From assembly GCF_002078875.1 (NCBI RefSeq), contig NC_034411.1:49597620-49661619 (forward strand): a stretch of DNA of 64,000 nucleotides, read 5' to 3'. The notes below the pieces were generated by a model. The model was given only the letters and a program-made list of their open reading frames with translations, made no database searches and had not been told where the DNA came from. Position numbers and translations under genes: made by a program. The stretch comes from Numida meleagris (Eukaryota > Chordata > Aves > Galliformes > Numididae). Shown here piece after piece: positions 39,763 to 51,200 of this stretch (positions are counted from its first letter, which is position 1; every line of letters begins with the position of its first letter).

Positions 39763-40032
39763 ATATATATATATTAAGATTATATATATATTAAATTATA
39801 AATTTAAATTACATGTATTATGTGTATATATATATATGCAATATATATAGGTCCGGCAGGCTAGAGGAGGGGAGAATCTTTCTCTTATATATATATATAT
39901 GCATCTAACATATATATATATTGCATCTTATATATATATAACACATATATATATGCGTTATATATTCTATTAGATTATATATTCTGTTAGATGCAATATA
40001 TATATGCATCTATATATATATATACATATACA
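39763..40032. repeat. TA-rich low-complexity block
   Basis: Long runs of alternating T and A are broken by short unique words such as TGCATCTAAC, GTTAGATGCA, GCGTTATATATTC and GGTCCGGCAGG. The right two thirds form the loop of the palindrome described separately. Alternating TA tracts of this kind mutate and expand readily, so the length may vary between individuals or assemblies. Confidence 0.9.
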
Positions 40033-40065
40033 GAAAGATTCTCCCCTCCTCCAGCCTGCTGGACC
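39850..40065. repeat. 216-bp palindrome, 33-bp arms, AT-rich core
   Basis: The left arm 39850-39882 (begins GGTCCGGCAGG, ends GGGGAGAATCTTTC) is the reverse complement of the right arm 40033-40065 with 2 mismatches in 33. The arms are GC-rich and non-repetitive, so the match is not due to low complexity. The 150-bp spacer is nearly pure TA repeat and holds further inverted words, for example TGCATCTAAC against GTTAGATGCA. The structure could extrude as a cruciform, like the palindromic AT-rich repeats known in human chromosomes. It could also be the footprint of a foldback element or a replication-slippage duplication. No target-site duplication was identified. Confidence 0.9.
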
Positions 40066-40395
40066 TTCTGGCTAGCATCATAGGCACAGTGCCTGAGAGC
40101 ACCAATGCTGGAAAGATCAGTCAGTGTCAACCTCAGAGAAGTGAAGAGGCCTGAGCTTCAACCTCTGTGCTGGCTTTCCATGCATTAATAAGATGTTGTG
40201 TGGATGAGCCTTGCAGACAGCAAACATGTTTTTTCGGTGTGGGGTGTCATTTTTGCTCTAATTTACAGATCTCATCAAGGATCTTCAGCAACAGCCAGTG
40301 CTCCTGGTGCACTGCACCTAGGGTTGCTGAATTACCCAACAAACACTCCAGCTCCTCCAGTCACTGTCCATTCCCTGCCATAGCAAGGTACTACA

Positions 40396-40781
40396 AAGAG
40401 CAGGGCCACTAAGATGATCCAGGGAGTGGAGCAACTTTATGAGGAAAGGCTGAGAGAGCTAGGCCTTTTTAGCCTAAAGAGGAGGCTCAGGGGGCTTTCA
40501 TGTAAATATGTAAATACCTGAAGGGAAAGTGAGGTGAAGACTGAGTCAGGCTCATTTCAGTGGTATCCAGTGCGAGGACAAGAGGCAATGGGCACAAACA
40601 CAGGAGGTTCTCTCTGAAAATCAAGCAACACTTCTGTATTGTGTGGGTGATAGAGCAACAGCACAGGTTTCCCAGAGAGGCCGTGGAGTGTCCTCCTTGG
40701 AGATCTTCATAAGCCACAGTGGGGCTGGACCAGATAGATCCAGAGGTCTCTTCCAACCTAAGCCAGTCTGTGACCATTCTT
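40396..40781 (+). mobile_element. 5'-truncated CR1 LINE (3' end)
   Basis: This is a plus-strand CR1 fragment. In order it shows GGCCACTAAGATGATCCAGG, AGGAAAGGCTGAGAGAGC, GTGCGAGGACAAGAGGCAAT and CACAGGAGGTTCTCTCTG. It then shows GTTTCCCAGAGAGGCCGTGG and finally GGTCTCTTCCAACCTAAGCC with a decayed TCTGTGACCATTCT tail. This is the usual order of the ORF2 tail and 3' UTR of common chicken CR1 subfamilies. Small indels break the coding frame. It starts about 330 bases right of the palindrome. The 150-codon frame on the opposite strand (40939-40487) is an antisense shadow of this repeat, not a gene. Confidence 0.9.
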
Positions 40782-43700
40782 GCTCTACCTCCAGCCGTAC
40801 AAACAGGGTCTGTCAGTTGTTGCAGCCATTTCCTGGGAAGGGAAGAGCCCAGCAAAGATCCATGGACACTGGGAGGACAACCAACTAACTCAGAAGTTTT
40901 CCTGTAGCCACACTCTGGAATAGACCCTCTCTCATCCATTGACTCTCACCACAGACTCAAACAAGGACTTATTTGGGGTGAGGTTTTTGTTACCTTAAAT
41001 ACTTACCGTGTTTGAGACTTGTTTTAAGTTTGGACTAGAAAAGAAACAGACCATTTATGTGAATTTTTATCCAAATCTGCAAATTAATTGGAAAACTAAG
41101 CAGGAATTTTGAGTCAAGTTCACAGCTAACAAAATTGAACGCAACTGTGTCTAGGTCTAGTACAATTCAGTCTTGTAAGCCCATAATTTGACTTGCTGTC
41201 TGGTATTACAATTTCAATCCACAATAATCATTTTTTTCCTATTCACTGTAATTAGGATTTCTTGAGAACATGAATGCATTGTTAAGACAAAAGGAACTGA
41301 AATGAAAGATTTTTTTTTTAAAGGTTAAATGGCGCCTGATAGTCTGCAATCTGTCAAGTTAGGCAAACAAGGGGGAGAAAAAAGAAACTCCACCTTGTAA
41401 ATAAGGCAATTGCAAATCTAGTTTCTACAGTCTGGAACAGAGCCAGGACCTAAGAGTGAAGGATTGAGAGGAAAAGAAGTTGTAAATTCCTCCAAGGCAA
41501 AGTTCCTATTTAAAATGCAAAGAATACCAGTGTAAAGAAGGTCACGAAGTCACAACAGGTTTTTTTTGAAGTTCAACTTTAAATGTTAATTTGACCCCTT
41601 TTTAAAAGCAGAGACAGACACAGCTGCATTCAGAGTCCAAGAAAAAGAACAGCAATGATTAACATGATGCTTTGCACTGCAAGTTGTTAGACAGCAAGTG
41701 GGGCAGGGGAGGGAACCACAGAAAAAAACACTTCCAGGATTCTTTACATGCATCATAATCTCAGTGACTGAAAATTTATTGTACATTCTCAATTTAAAGG
41801 GAAGGGGGAAAAAGCAAGAGAAATATACCTCTCATATAGGAGTACAGTTGCATATCATACGTAACTTGCATCAAGAATTTGACTTGAGCCTGACTTTTTT
41901 CATTTTCATGTTGAAGGGACTTGCTGTGCTGAGAGGGAAATGTGTCAACTGGCAGATCTATGCCTTGACTTTACAAATATATGCTCTCTGGGAGAGGTGT
42001 AGCAGGAGCTGACGAGTCCTGCAATTTCATCTCTGAGAACACTTACTGAAGAGTAGTTTGAATTTGAGCAGGATTAAAAAATATATGGGTGTGCAAACAT
42101 ATACCCATGAACGTACACATGTAAATACTCTCATATTGCTCAACAACTACTGGCAACAGAAACAAAAAGACAAAGCATAATTTCATTAATGCGTTCCTGT
42201 AGTCCATCAAATATTCATCACTTACGTTGTCCAGATATATTGCCAAAGGTGATGAACACACATGTATTAATAATACTATTCTGACGCTCTGCTTCATTGC
42301 CCAGAAGAGATGCCTGATCCTGCTCTCCATGGGAAGTGGAAGATACCACCATATTCAAAAACGTGAAAGATCTGGCTCTACCTCTCCAAAGCTCTCTCTG
42401 CAGCAGAACAAAGTCTTGGTCCTAGCACTTTATTTATTCTCACCTTTCACATAACTATATACAGATGTAAAAGTGACTGTTAAGTGTCAAATCTTGCCAA
42501 ATTATCTCCTACATAGCAGAAGGCCTTGTGTCAAGAGTTCTTACCACTTTCTGTTACTCACAGTCAGAAAGGTGGCAGATCATCCAAAGAAAGCCTTTTC
42601 AAGAAAGAGGGATCTTGGCAGAAAAGTGGTGGTAAATCCTAACACAAAACTACCATAGCACCGTAGGTCCTGACTCAAACCAGCTAGCAAAGTTGCCATG
42701 TTTCAGGCAGTATGTATCTGAGCATTCCCAAGATACTCTGAGTTGTAGTGTGGTTAAGCAGAGATGAGAAGATACAAGTATCTCATTTGTAGTTCTCTAC
42801 ATATTTGAAAAACAGATTATTAATTATTGGTTTTTAACTTAGAATATTATTCTCTTTCATCGCTACTTTGCTGTGTATTAATACTCCCTACAAATTTTAA
42901 AACTCAACTCCTCTAATCAAAAGTTGATCCCACTAATAAATTGCCTATTCCATAGTTTTATACAGGTCCTTTTCCCCAGTATGAGTCATATTGAAACTGC
43001 TCTAATTTAAATACTTAAGTTTATTTGCATGACTGATCATTGTTTATCAGTAACTTGGCACTTCGCATCTTCAAACATTTTAATTGCATGCACATCAGTT
43101 ATCTGCAAACATACCCAGGAACTAATCTCGGAATCATACGCACACACTCATCTATTGCTTCCTGAAATAACTGATACTTACCCATGTGCATTGACTCACA
43201 GTCAAGGTAACAGTCATAGGCCTGAAGAAGCATCTGTTACTTACAGAAAAAATGTATGGTCCATGGAGGAGATAAAGACAGCCAACTAGACAGCATTCAG
43301 CGATATGAGAAGCAGATAGCTCATTCCTTTGAGAGATAGAAAAGACAGTCCATCTCTTGCTTTTTGCTGAAGAGAGCTGTCACACTCATGTGCACATGGA
43401 ACTCTACAGCTCTAAAACTGCTTTCAAGAGACTTGCATTCTTTCCCTCTTTGGATGCTTCAGGCATCTGGTGCTTCTTTCTGGAGATTCTGGTCACAGAT
43501 TACTTGTACTGTACAGGGAATCCATTCCTTAGTATAACAAGGTAACTGTGTCTCCTTACACAGCTTTCACCCTTGGGCCAACCAACGGCTGAAAGAACAG
43601 GAAGATAGGTACTCTTCCGCTTTCTTGCTAGAATTAAAATAGCAATAGAAAAGAAAAAGGTATTTCAATTCTAACACATCAAAGGAAATACTAGATCTGG

Positions 43701-44054
43701 TTTGTTTGCTTCTTTTTAAAGATTAAAATTGCTTTTACAGCTACCAATATGCTCTCACTTAAAAGACTCAAATGTATAGAAAAGTTTGTAATACTTTCCT
43801 GTTGTTTAGGGCATGGTGAGAGAAAGCATAGTTCTTTAAGTAGATCAACAAGTGGTGATCAAATGATCAACAAGTAACTTGACTGAAAGAATAACAATAG
43901 TAATTGGAGATGACAATTTTGCCGCTGAGCTAAATCTTCAAATATATTTGCTTCAGGCATCTTTAAACCTCAGCGCTTCACTACAGTTACAGTGATTTGA
44001 AGTGCATATGGTGGTTTTTATCCACAGGCTTTATCTGTAAATCTGCAAAGAGAC
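40782..44054. other. Noncoding stretch, no gene seen
   Basis: No exon, RNA gene or clear repeat is recognised in this 3.3-kb AT-rich stretch. A near-duplicate GATCAACAAGT word occurs twice near 43843-43877. Open frames of 60-104 codons have no recognisable product. Confidence 0.65.
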
Positions 44055-44275
44055 TTCGAGGGATCATTAAATCTGTCTCTCCCATCAGGTTAATTATACT
44101 TGGACTATTCCTGACAGAGGGCCATCTAACCTGCTTTTTAATGGCAGCAAGTAATGGAGGTATCACAGCTTCCTTCAGTTCTCTAATTCAGTGTTTAATT
44201 ATCCTAGAAGATAGATTTTTCTACTGACTTACAGATCCATTTAAGCCTATTGCCTCTTGCTCTATGAAAATCTGC
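44055..44275 (-). mobile_element. Old CR1/L3-type LINE relic
   Basis: On the plus strand, GGCCATCTAACCTGCTTTTT and AAGTAATGGAGGTATCACAG are followed by TCTAATTCAGTGTTTAATTA and AAGCCTATTGCCTCTTGCTC. These match in order the antisense of an old CR1-like consensus ('gtctaacctgctcttaaaaacctccagtgatggagattccac ... cttaactatcc ... aagccaattacttcttgtcc'). The element therefore lies on the minus strand. Divergence is high, so it predates the younger copies here. Borders are approximate. Confidence 0.7.
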
Positions 44276-47200
44276 CCTGTAGTTTTTATTTATTTACAGA
44301 AATCTTTATCACATTTGTTCTTATGACAACAAATCAGCCACATAAGACTATTCAACACCATTTCATTCAGTATTTCCTGAGAGGCCAACACTCCCTAAGC
44401 AAAGAGTCTTATTAAAAATGCTGTTGCCCCTCCTTGTAAGAATTATCTGTGTGGCAAGTACTCCCTCTTAAGTGATGGGCACTGCTGGCCCTAAAATGAC
44501 AGTAACCAAAAGGAATGGAAATTCTCCACTATTTTGGTCAATGAGATACTTTCTGGAGCCCCATATCTTTTTACTGTTCTTTGCTTAGAAGTACACAGAT
44601 ATATATATATATATATATATATAATATGTATGTATATATCTAGCCAGTAAGTTCTTTGAGCAAGGCACCTCTGCATTGCTTTTTCTATTCCAAACCCAGA
44701 CCCTTATCTTCTGCCATTTGGGCCTTCTGAATTTCTAATTTTTTTGCATGAAAGTGCCTAAAGTTAATTAAATCATGGATCCAGTGTGCTGTGGACATTA
44801 CAGCTATACGATGCTGCTTGTTACAACACATGCATGATCTAAATAAGAGAGAGTGTAAGAAAGGGACAGAGCATAAAAAATCATAGTGAGCTTGCTTGCC
44901 AATGGCAACAAAATATCTCAGAGAAAACTAGATGCATCCTATTATCTGGAAAACTAAAGCTGTCTAATGTGTAGGAAGGAGAGTATCTGCACAACTACTG
45001 TCTCCCCTAACCCATATTACCTCCAAAAAAAACCAAAACAACAACACCCACACAATTATCTCTGTGTTAGTTTCATTATTAATTGTCTCTCATTAGCTTT
45101 TCCTATATTAAACAACCCTTCTCTACCACTGAGATTAGGTTGTTGAACACATACAATTACAGCTGCGCAAGAGAGAGGTTGAGTTTCCATTTCCCGGCCA
45201 GTGCCAAATCTCCTGACTTTGGGATGGGAGCAGGAGACACAGAATCCATCCTGTCTGAGGGATCTCCTGCCTTTGCACAACTCCCACGTCCTTCTCAGGA
45301 AGCACTGCTTGAAACATAATTTAAACTAAGCAGATCACACCTGAAAAATGTATAAAACATTATTACTTTAAAACAAAAAATTTTGAATAACTTGGTTGTA
45401 ATGTACATTGTTTCTTCTATCCTCTGAATATAGTCCTAACTTATCGCAAGTCTAAAGATTGCTCGTAAAGTTTGCATATGTGAACCAAGAGGGCTGCCCT
45501 GGCACCCGAGACTCCTTCCCCTCTTCCTTTTCTTACCACTCCTTCAAAACTGCCCCATGAATACAGGAAGAAAGACCACCAGCTGCCTGCTGAAGAAAAC
45601 AGCCCCTGAATAGTGTGCATCATTCAGATGATTTGTATGATTCAGTGTTTCCCATGAACTTTGCTGAAGATGCACACAAATGGTGCTTTGTGCATTTCTG
45701 AATCGAAAACATAATTAATAGTCCAAGTACATATCAAAACAACTTCTATTTGAAGAACAACTTTCCTTCTGAAATGCAGCACTGTATCTGTTACCTTACA
45801 ATGGAGTTCCAGTTCTCAAACCTATTAACAGCTAGATTCACTTGTGTTTACATACTCCAGCACCTCCTTTATATATCTATTTAAAAATTGTTCTCAAAAG
45901 TTGCAGTGACCAGGGCAATGACAACAGGATCTAGTGGCAAGTTCTTCATTTTGAAAGCCACCTGATGTGATGTGCATTGGTTTTAGAGGGGGAGGGCTCA
46001 GAAGGAACAGAAAAGCCAGATGTTGCTTTCTCAGATACCACAACGCAATAAGCAGCTGCTTGTTCCTAAGCATTTCACAGAGTTAACTGCAGCTACATTT
46101 TGAAAGTTCAAGACACTCTCATTGTCTAGTAACTTGTAGGAAAATAACATGAAAAATTTCCAGATGTGGGCTGAGAGCAAATGAAAACACAAAAGCAAAA
46201 TGAATGTACATTTACTTTACTCTAAGATGAAGAAATAGTGCCTCTTCTTCTCTAATTTCCCTTTCTCATTTGTTCAGAAGTTCACTTGATTCCTCTTCAT
46301 CAATAAGATCCTATTTTTATTTCACCCCTTGCGTAGCCAGAAATCAAGAATGGCTCTATTAAACTAAACAGATCAGATTTGACACAAAAAAGGTGTTCTC
46401 CAGGGGACATGCAGCTGTTGCCTGAGTGCACGTGCAGGACCCATGCCAGCACAGGCCACCGTGCTTCAGCAAAGGGAGAAGGTGAATGGAATATGCACCA
46501 CTGGAAACACAAAGAAACGCACACACACAAAAAAAAAACCACAGAGAAAAACAGCTAGTTGGTCTGGAGCTTTGATCATCAGAAGGAAGAGTTTGGGTTC
46601 ACCCAAACAGAAAGCTACCAGAGAACCATGCATCTCTTTTTCCACCAATGGCTTGTGAGCCATACTTCTGTTTTTTATTTTCCTCATAACTGATTCTTGC
46701 TTCATCTTAGGATGCAGACATTATACACGTGCAACCTGAAGAGTTTGTGTCAGACTTGTCAGGCTGGTGCAACTCGCATCTTGCAGCTCCTGCCCTGAGT
46801 CAAGATTGTCAGATTCATCCACCCTTGCCAAAACATCTCCCATCTCACCCAGCTGCACGAGCAGCAAGCACCACATGAGACCAGAGGGTGTCCAAAATCT
46901 TTTGAAATTTGAAAACACGTCAAATATTTCCCTGGAAACAAAGAGTGAAATTCACACTTGCAGGAGTGAACTCAGGAAGATTTCACATATCAGTCAAGAG
47001 AGTCACTCCATTATTTCTGAAATTCTGGTGGTGGCTTTTTGTTCCCTGCCATTTCTTGGCAGCAATGGGAGTATTTTTCATGGCATCTTCCCATCACACA
47101 CCCTCCTTTGGTCAACCACTAGGGAAATGAATCATGATACTAAAATTTGAGCCTCTTCCACATCCTGCTAGAGGATTCCCCCCACACACAGAACATATTC

Positions 47201-48150
47201 ATCGTGAGCACAACAGCAAACTTCAATCAGAAGCAACTCAAGCACTTTTCCTGTGGCCAGGTTCACTCATGCATGAGTACCTTCAGGCATTTGTGCCTTT
47301 CTTTGCAGCATCTTGCTGCTCAACCAACCCCAGCTTCCCCATCTCCTTTCCTTTGACAAAGGCCCTTCTGCCCAATATTAGCTGAATTAAGTCCGCTCTG
47401 TACTAAAAGCCAAAACCATAGGTTGCCAAATCCTTTTTTTTTTTTAAAATAGCGTCTCCCTCACATTGCCTGTGTTAATACTATGACGTGGAGTATCTTC
47501 CAAACTGCTTTCACTCTTCCACAATTCATGTCTCTTTACTCTGTTAGCCTTTAATTCTGGGTTTCAGTCTCCCAGACTCATGTGCTGTTGAAGTATACTC
47601 AAACTCTTTCTGATCTGCAGTCTGTTGGGATCACAGTCACATCAATCAGGATCATATTGTCACTTCAGGGCACCAGGTGTATGACCCAGCCCATGACTCC
47701 CACTTCTTCCCTCCCTTACTGGTATGCAGGGGTGAGGGTTACCTTGCTCCCAGCTCATGAAACAGCAGCAATGGGGCCGGAAGGAAATTGCCTACCTGAC
47801 CACCTACTCAAAGATGCTGCTGCTAGTGAAAAATCAAACCCATTCCTGAAAAAAAACTTCAAAGAGCAGCTCCTGCATGACAGCAGGAGAGCACCAGTGA
47901 TGTCACCACTGCTTCTTCAAGGCTTAATGCCCAGCCGTGTTTTGGCAGCATTCCAAGCAAGCATTCCCCACTGGGAAATAATTAGATGGGCTTGATCCTA
48001 GATGTTTCTACTTCCTGTTTCTTCTGCAATCAAAAAATTTCTAGATCTGTATTTTGGGAGGTGAGCCAAGTCCATTCTCTGCTCCTGAGAGGGAGGAGAG
48101 AGCATGTGCTGCTGCAGTTGGTAGGCTTCTGCTTACCTCTTCTCTCCATG
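44276..48150. other. Noncoding stretch, no gene seen
   Basis: These 3.9 kb hold a TA microsatellite (about 44600-44625) and otherwise unremarkable AT-rich sequence. The plus-strand frames 46767-47150 and 47582-47995 (127 and 137 codons) were examined. They show no domain, no conserved composition and no splice-supported extension, so they are treated as chance. Confidence 0.65.
44600..44625. repeat. (TA)n microsatellite
   Basis: About 13 uninterrupted TA units are followed by ATATGTATGTATATAT. This is an ordinary dinucleotide repeat. Confidence 0.85.
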
Positions 48151-48253
48151 CTGACAAGGAAATGGTTTAGTGGGGTTATTGGTGGTAGGTGGATGGTTGG
48201 ACTAGGTGATCTTGTAGGTCTTTTCCAACCTAGCTAATTCTGTGATTCTGTGA
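48151..48253 (+). mobile_element. Short CR1 LINE 3' tail
   Basis: About 100 bp of the extreme 3' end of a CR1 lie on the plus strand: GGAAATGGTTTAGTGGGGTT, then GGATGGTTGGACTAGGTGAT and TCTTTTCCAACCTAGC. It ends in two copies of the octamer-like repeat (ATTCTGTG ATTCTGTG). Almost all coding sequence is lost through 5' truncation. The intact tail suggests a fairly young insertion. Confidence 0.9.
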
Positions 48254-51200
48254 AATCAATAGGCAGCAGGAGAGGAACAGGCCGGAAAAGCAAGGGGGCC
48301 CCCATCCACCTTCCCAACAGGACCCGCAAATCCAAAGTTAAAAAACTCAAGAGCTAGGAGAAAAAGCAGACCTTCTTTGCTCTCCAGTGATAAAAGGACA
48401 GTTTGTTTATAGTTTGAAGGCCAACCACTGCTTGGGGTGGTTTATGCAGCTTCAAAGCAGAGTCTAAGCTAGCAGCTGAATAAGCAGAGAGGAATTCTTA
48501 GATGAACCAAGAGCTTGGAAATACCGCCTTGCAGGCAGTACTATTTTTTACCAGAGAGCTCAGACAATGAAATGAACTAGAACATGTTATAAATATTAAA
48601 AGTTTTATAGCTGTTTGCTTGTGTGATAAATTCCTGTAAAGTCCCTTGGCCTTAATTTAGGGAAGAGAAGGGTAGACAGGAATATGGGAAGGAAATAATA
48701 AATTCTGGAGATCAGTTATTTTTCTATCATACTCAGTTATACCGACTCCCACAAAAAAAAAAAACACTGAAGACAAATACAAAATACTTTTAAATTTCCA
48801 CATCTTCAGTGGGACATTCAGTGAGCTTGGAGCAGACAGTCTCAGCAACAGCCACCTCATACGTAAGCCCTTGTTCATGTTTTGTAGAGAGACATTCAAA
48901 ATCCCACAGCTATTCTATAGGAACCTACAATTTGATCTGGCAATACAACAACCACTGATTGAGATGCAAAAGTTTGATTGATCATTTCAGAGGTGTGAAA
49001 ATCCTTAGTTTCATTGTTATTCAATATCATTTATACAGTTATTACCCATCACATAGAAGAAGGGATTTCTTTTCGGTTGCCATTTTTACCAACTTACAGA
49101 TAAAGCTTTATGCACTGTTTGTGACTAAGTACTTTTATTAACTTTCACTGAAAACAAGATTTTTTTTTTAAGAAATATTTACACTGGGAGCAGCTAATGG
49201 GAGAAGGAAGAGGGAAACGTTAATAAGTAGCACTAGGAAGCATGTAGCTACTTGGAAAAGCCACTAAACAGGCATACCAGTTAAGGCTATGGCATTTTCT
49301 TTGGCTTTTAGTAATTATTTCCCAAACTAAAAAACCTCTAAGCAAAGGTCACCAGGCTCTGACAGAGGAGCTTTGAAGACTCAAGGATAAGTAGCAAGCA
49401 CAGCCCACTGCTTCCTTGGGACCTCCTCTGCAGGTTGGGCCCAGCAGCTCCAAACGACCCAACCATCCTGAGAGATAGTTCACCTACAGTTGCTTGTTAT
49501 TTTTCTCGCTAACTCATCTTGCTTACAGTGGCACTGTACAATGGAGATGATTACCTTTGATTCCTTGGCTGCAGCCTAGCTGCCAAACTGCCACAGCGCC
49601 CGGGGAGCTGTCATCCTCACCAGAGGCCAAGGAATGAGCAGGAACTGCAGTCACAAACCGAACCAGGGATTTTCCCTGAAAATCAGCACTGTACCTCATT
49701 TGTTCTGTGGTTAATTCTTCCATCTCCATATCCAGTTTAACAAAACATATAAGCACCAGTAGATATCTTTGCCCTCTCCCAGAAATGTGCATAAGATTAA
49801 TTCCACTTCAGGGGAAAGCTAGTGGTTTACATTATCCTAAGAAAAAACTGAGGTGGCCACACAAGGAGGTTTAAAAAGAAACGTTTACATCCATCCCATG
49901 TCTTGCTAAAACAAACACATCCCTCCCACTGGCAGGAACTGGAGGACACCCAAGGGTCTGGATTTTCCCCCTCACAGAATATTTAATTCTCATTTTTCTT
50001 CCTATTGGCAAAATACATGCAACAGTCAACCTCTGCCTATTTCATATTTTGTATGTATAATTAAAAAAAATCACAACTTCTTAAAATCACAGTGACCCAA
50101 CAATATGATTTTCAAACATGACCTATTACTTCTGGACCAAGTCCGAAGAAACCCAACCTAGCTAATCTTTTCGACTGCTCCATGAGGCCTAGCAGGAAAT
50201 GATACAATGCTGCTGGTAGTTACCAACTACCGCAAAAGAAGGCAAAACTACTGGCTACACACACAAGAGACCTGGGTTCATATTGTGCAGGTATAGGATA
50301 GACAGGGGTTACTATTTTAAACTAATGCTGCAGAAACATAGGCAGCAGAATTTGGGAAAATATATAGATAGACATAGGCTCTTGACTGCTTATGTCATGC
50401 ATCTAACAGCTTAAGTGCCACGTGTGGAGCTATAAATATCTACAGTGAGTGACTGCCCTTGTTTCACACTCAGCACCACACAAACGTAGCAGTAGAAACA
50501 AATGAGAAGAAAAGAAACTTGCGTGGGCTGCCTTCTCCATGGAGCTGCTGCTATGCTGCTGACAGGGAGTTTGACAAGGACAAGGATCCACACATTCTCT
50601 TTAGCCTTGCTTCTCTTTCTTCCTTCTCTGAACTAAGTCCTTTTGGACTGCTCTTTCTGTGTTTTAGTTGAAGGCTCTCTTAAGAGCTCTCGTCCTTTAC
50701 AAAACTTTATGACTTGCAATACAACAAAAGCATCCATATATGATGGTCCAAATCTTAAAAGCAGGTGCTCCATATGCACAGTATGTGCAAAGAAAAATTT
50801 AAACTAAACAGAAGAAAGAAGCCACATTATCTTCTCAGTTCTACAGCACAACAAAATCAGTTTACTTCAAAGGACCCATAAGGCATAAGCCTTTCTAATT
50901 CATGCTACAAGATTTAGCATCAAGATCCTAGTTATATCTTGATGAAGGATCTATTGGTCTATTTAGGATGTGGCTGCAAGTACAGAGCAGTTTGTGAAGA
51001 CTATCTGTGATAAAACAGGAAATAAGATTTGGACACAAATATTTTTCGTAAAGACAAAATTATTTACCCTCTCCAACTCTGAAGATAGTCAACTTCACCT
51101 CCTGTTTCCTGGCTTGGAAAAGTTTAGATATTTTTCTTCTTTCAGCTCAATGAATGCTCAGCTTATACAGACTGTTTTTAAAACAACCTGCAAACACAAT

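Noticed and set aside
39763..40032. CRISPR-like or satellite array
   Set aside because: The repetition is simple alternating TA with inverted words. There are no regular direct repeats and spacers.
40487..40939. 150-codon minus-strand open frame
   Set aside because: It lies antisense over a plus-strand CR1 3' end and is a repeat shadow.
47582..47995. 137-codon plus-strand open frame
   Set aside because: No motif, no conserved composition and no plausible splice partners.
50255..50300. GAGACCTGGGTTCA word as a MIR-like SINE
   Set aside because: Only one short motif matches and the flanks do not follow the consensus.
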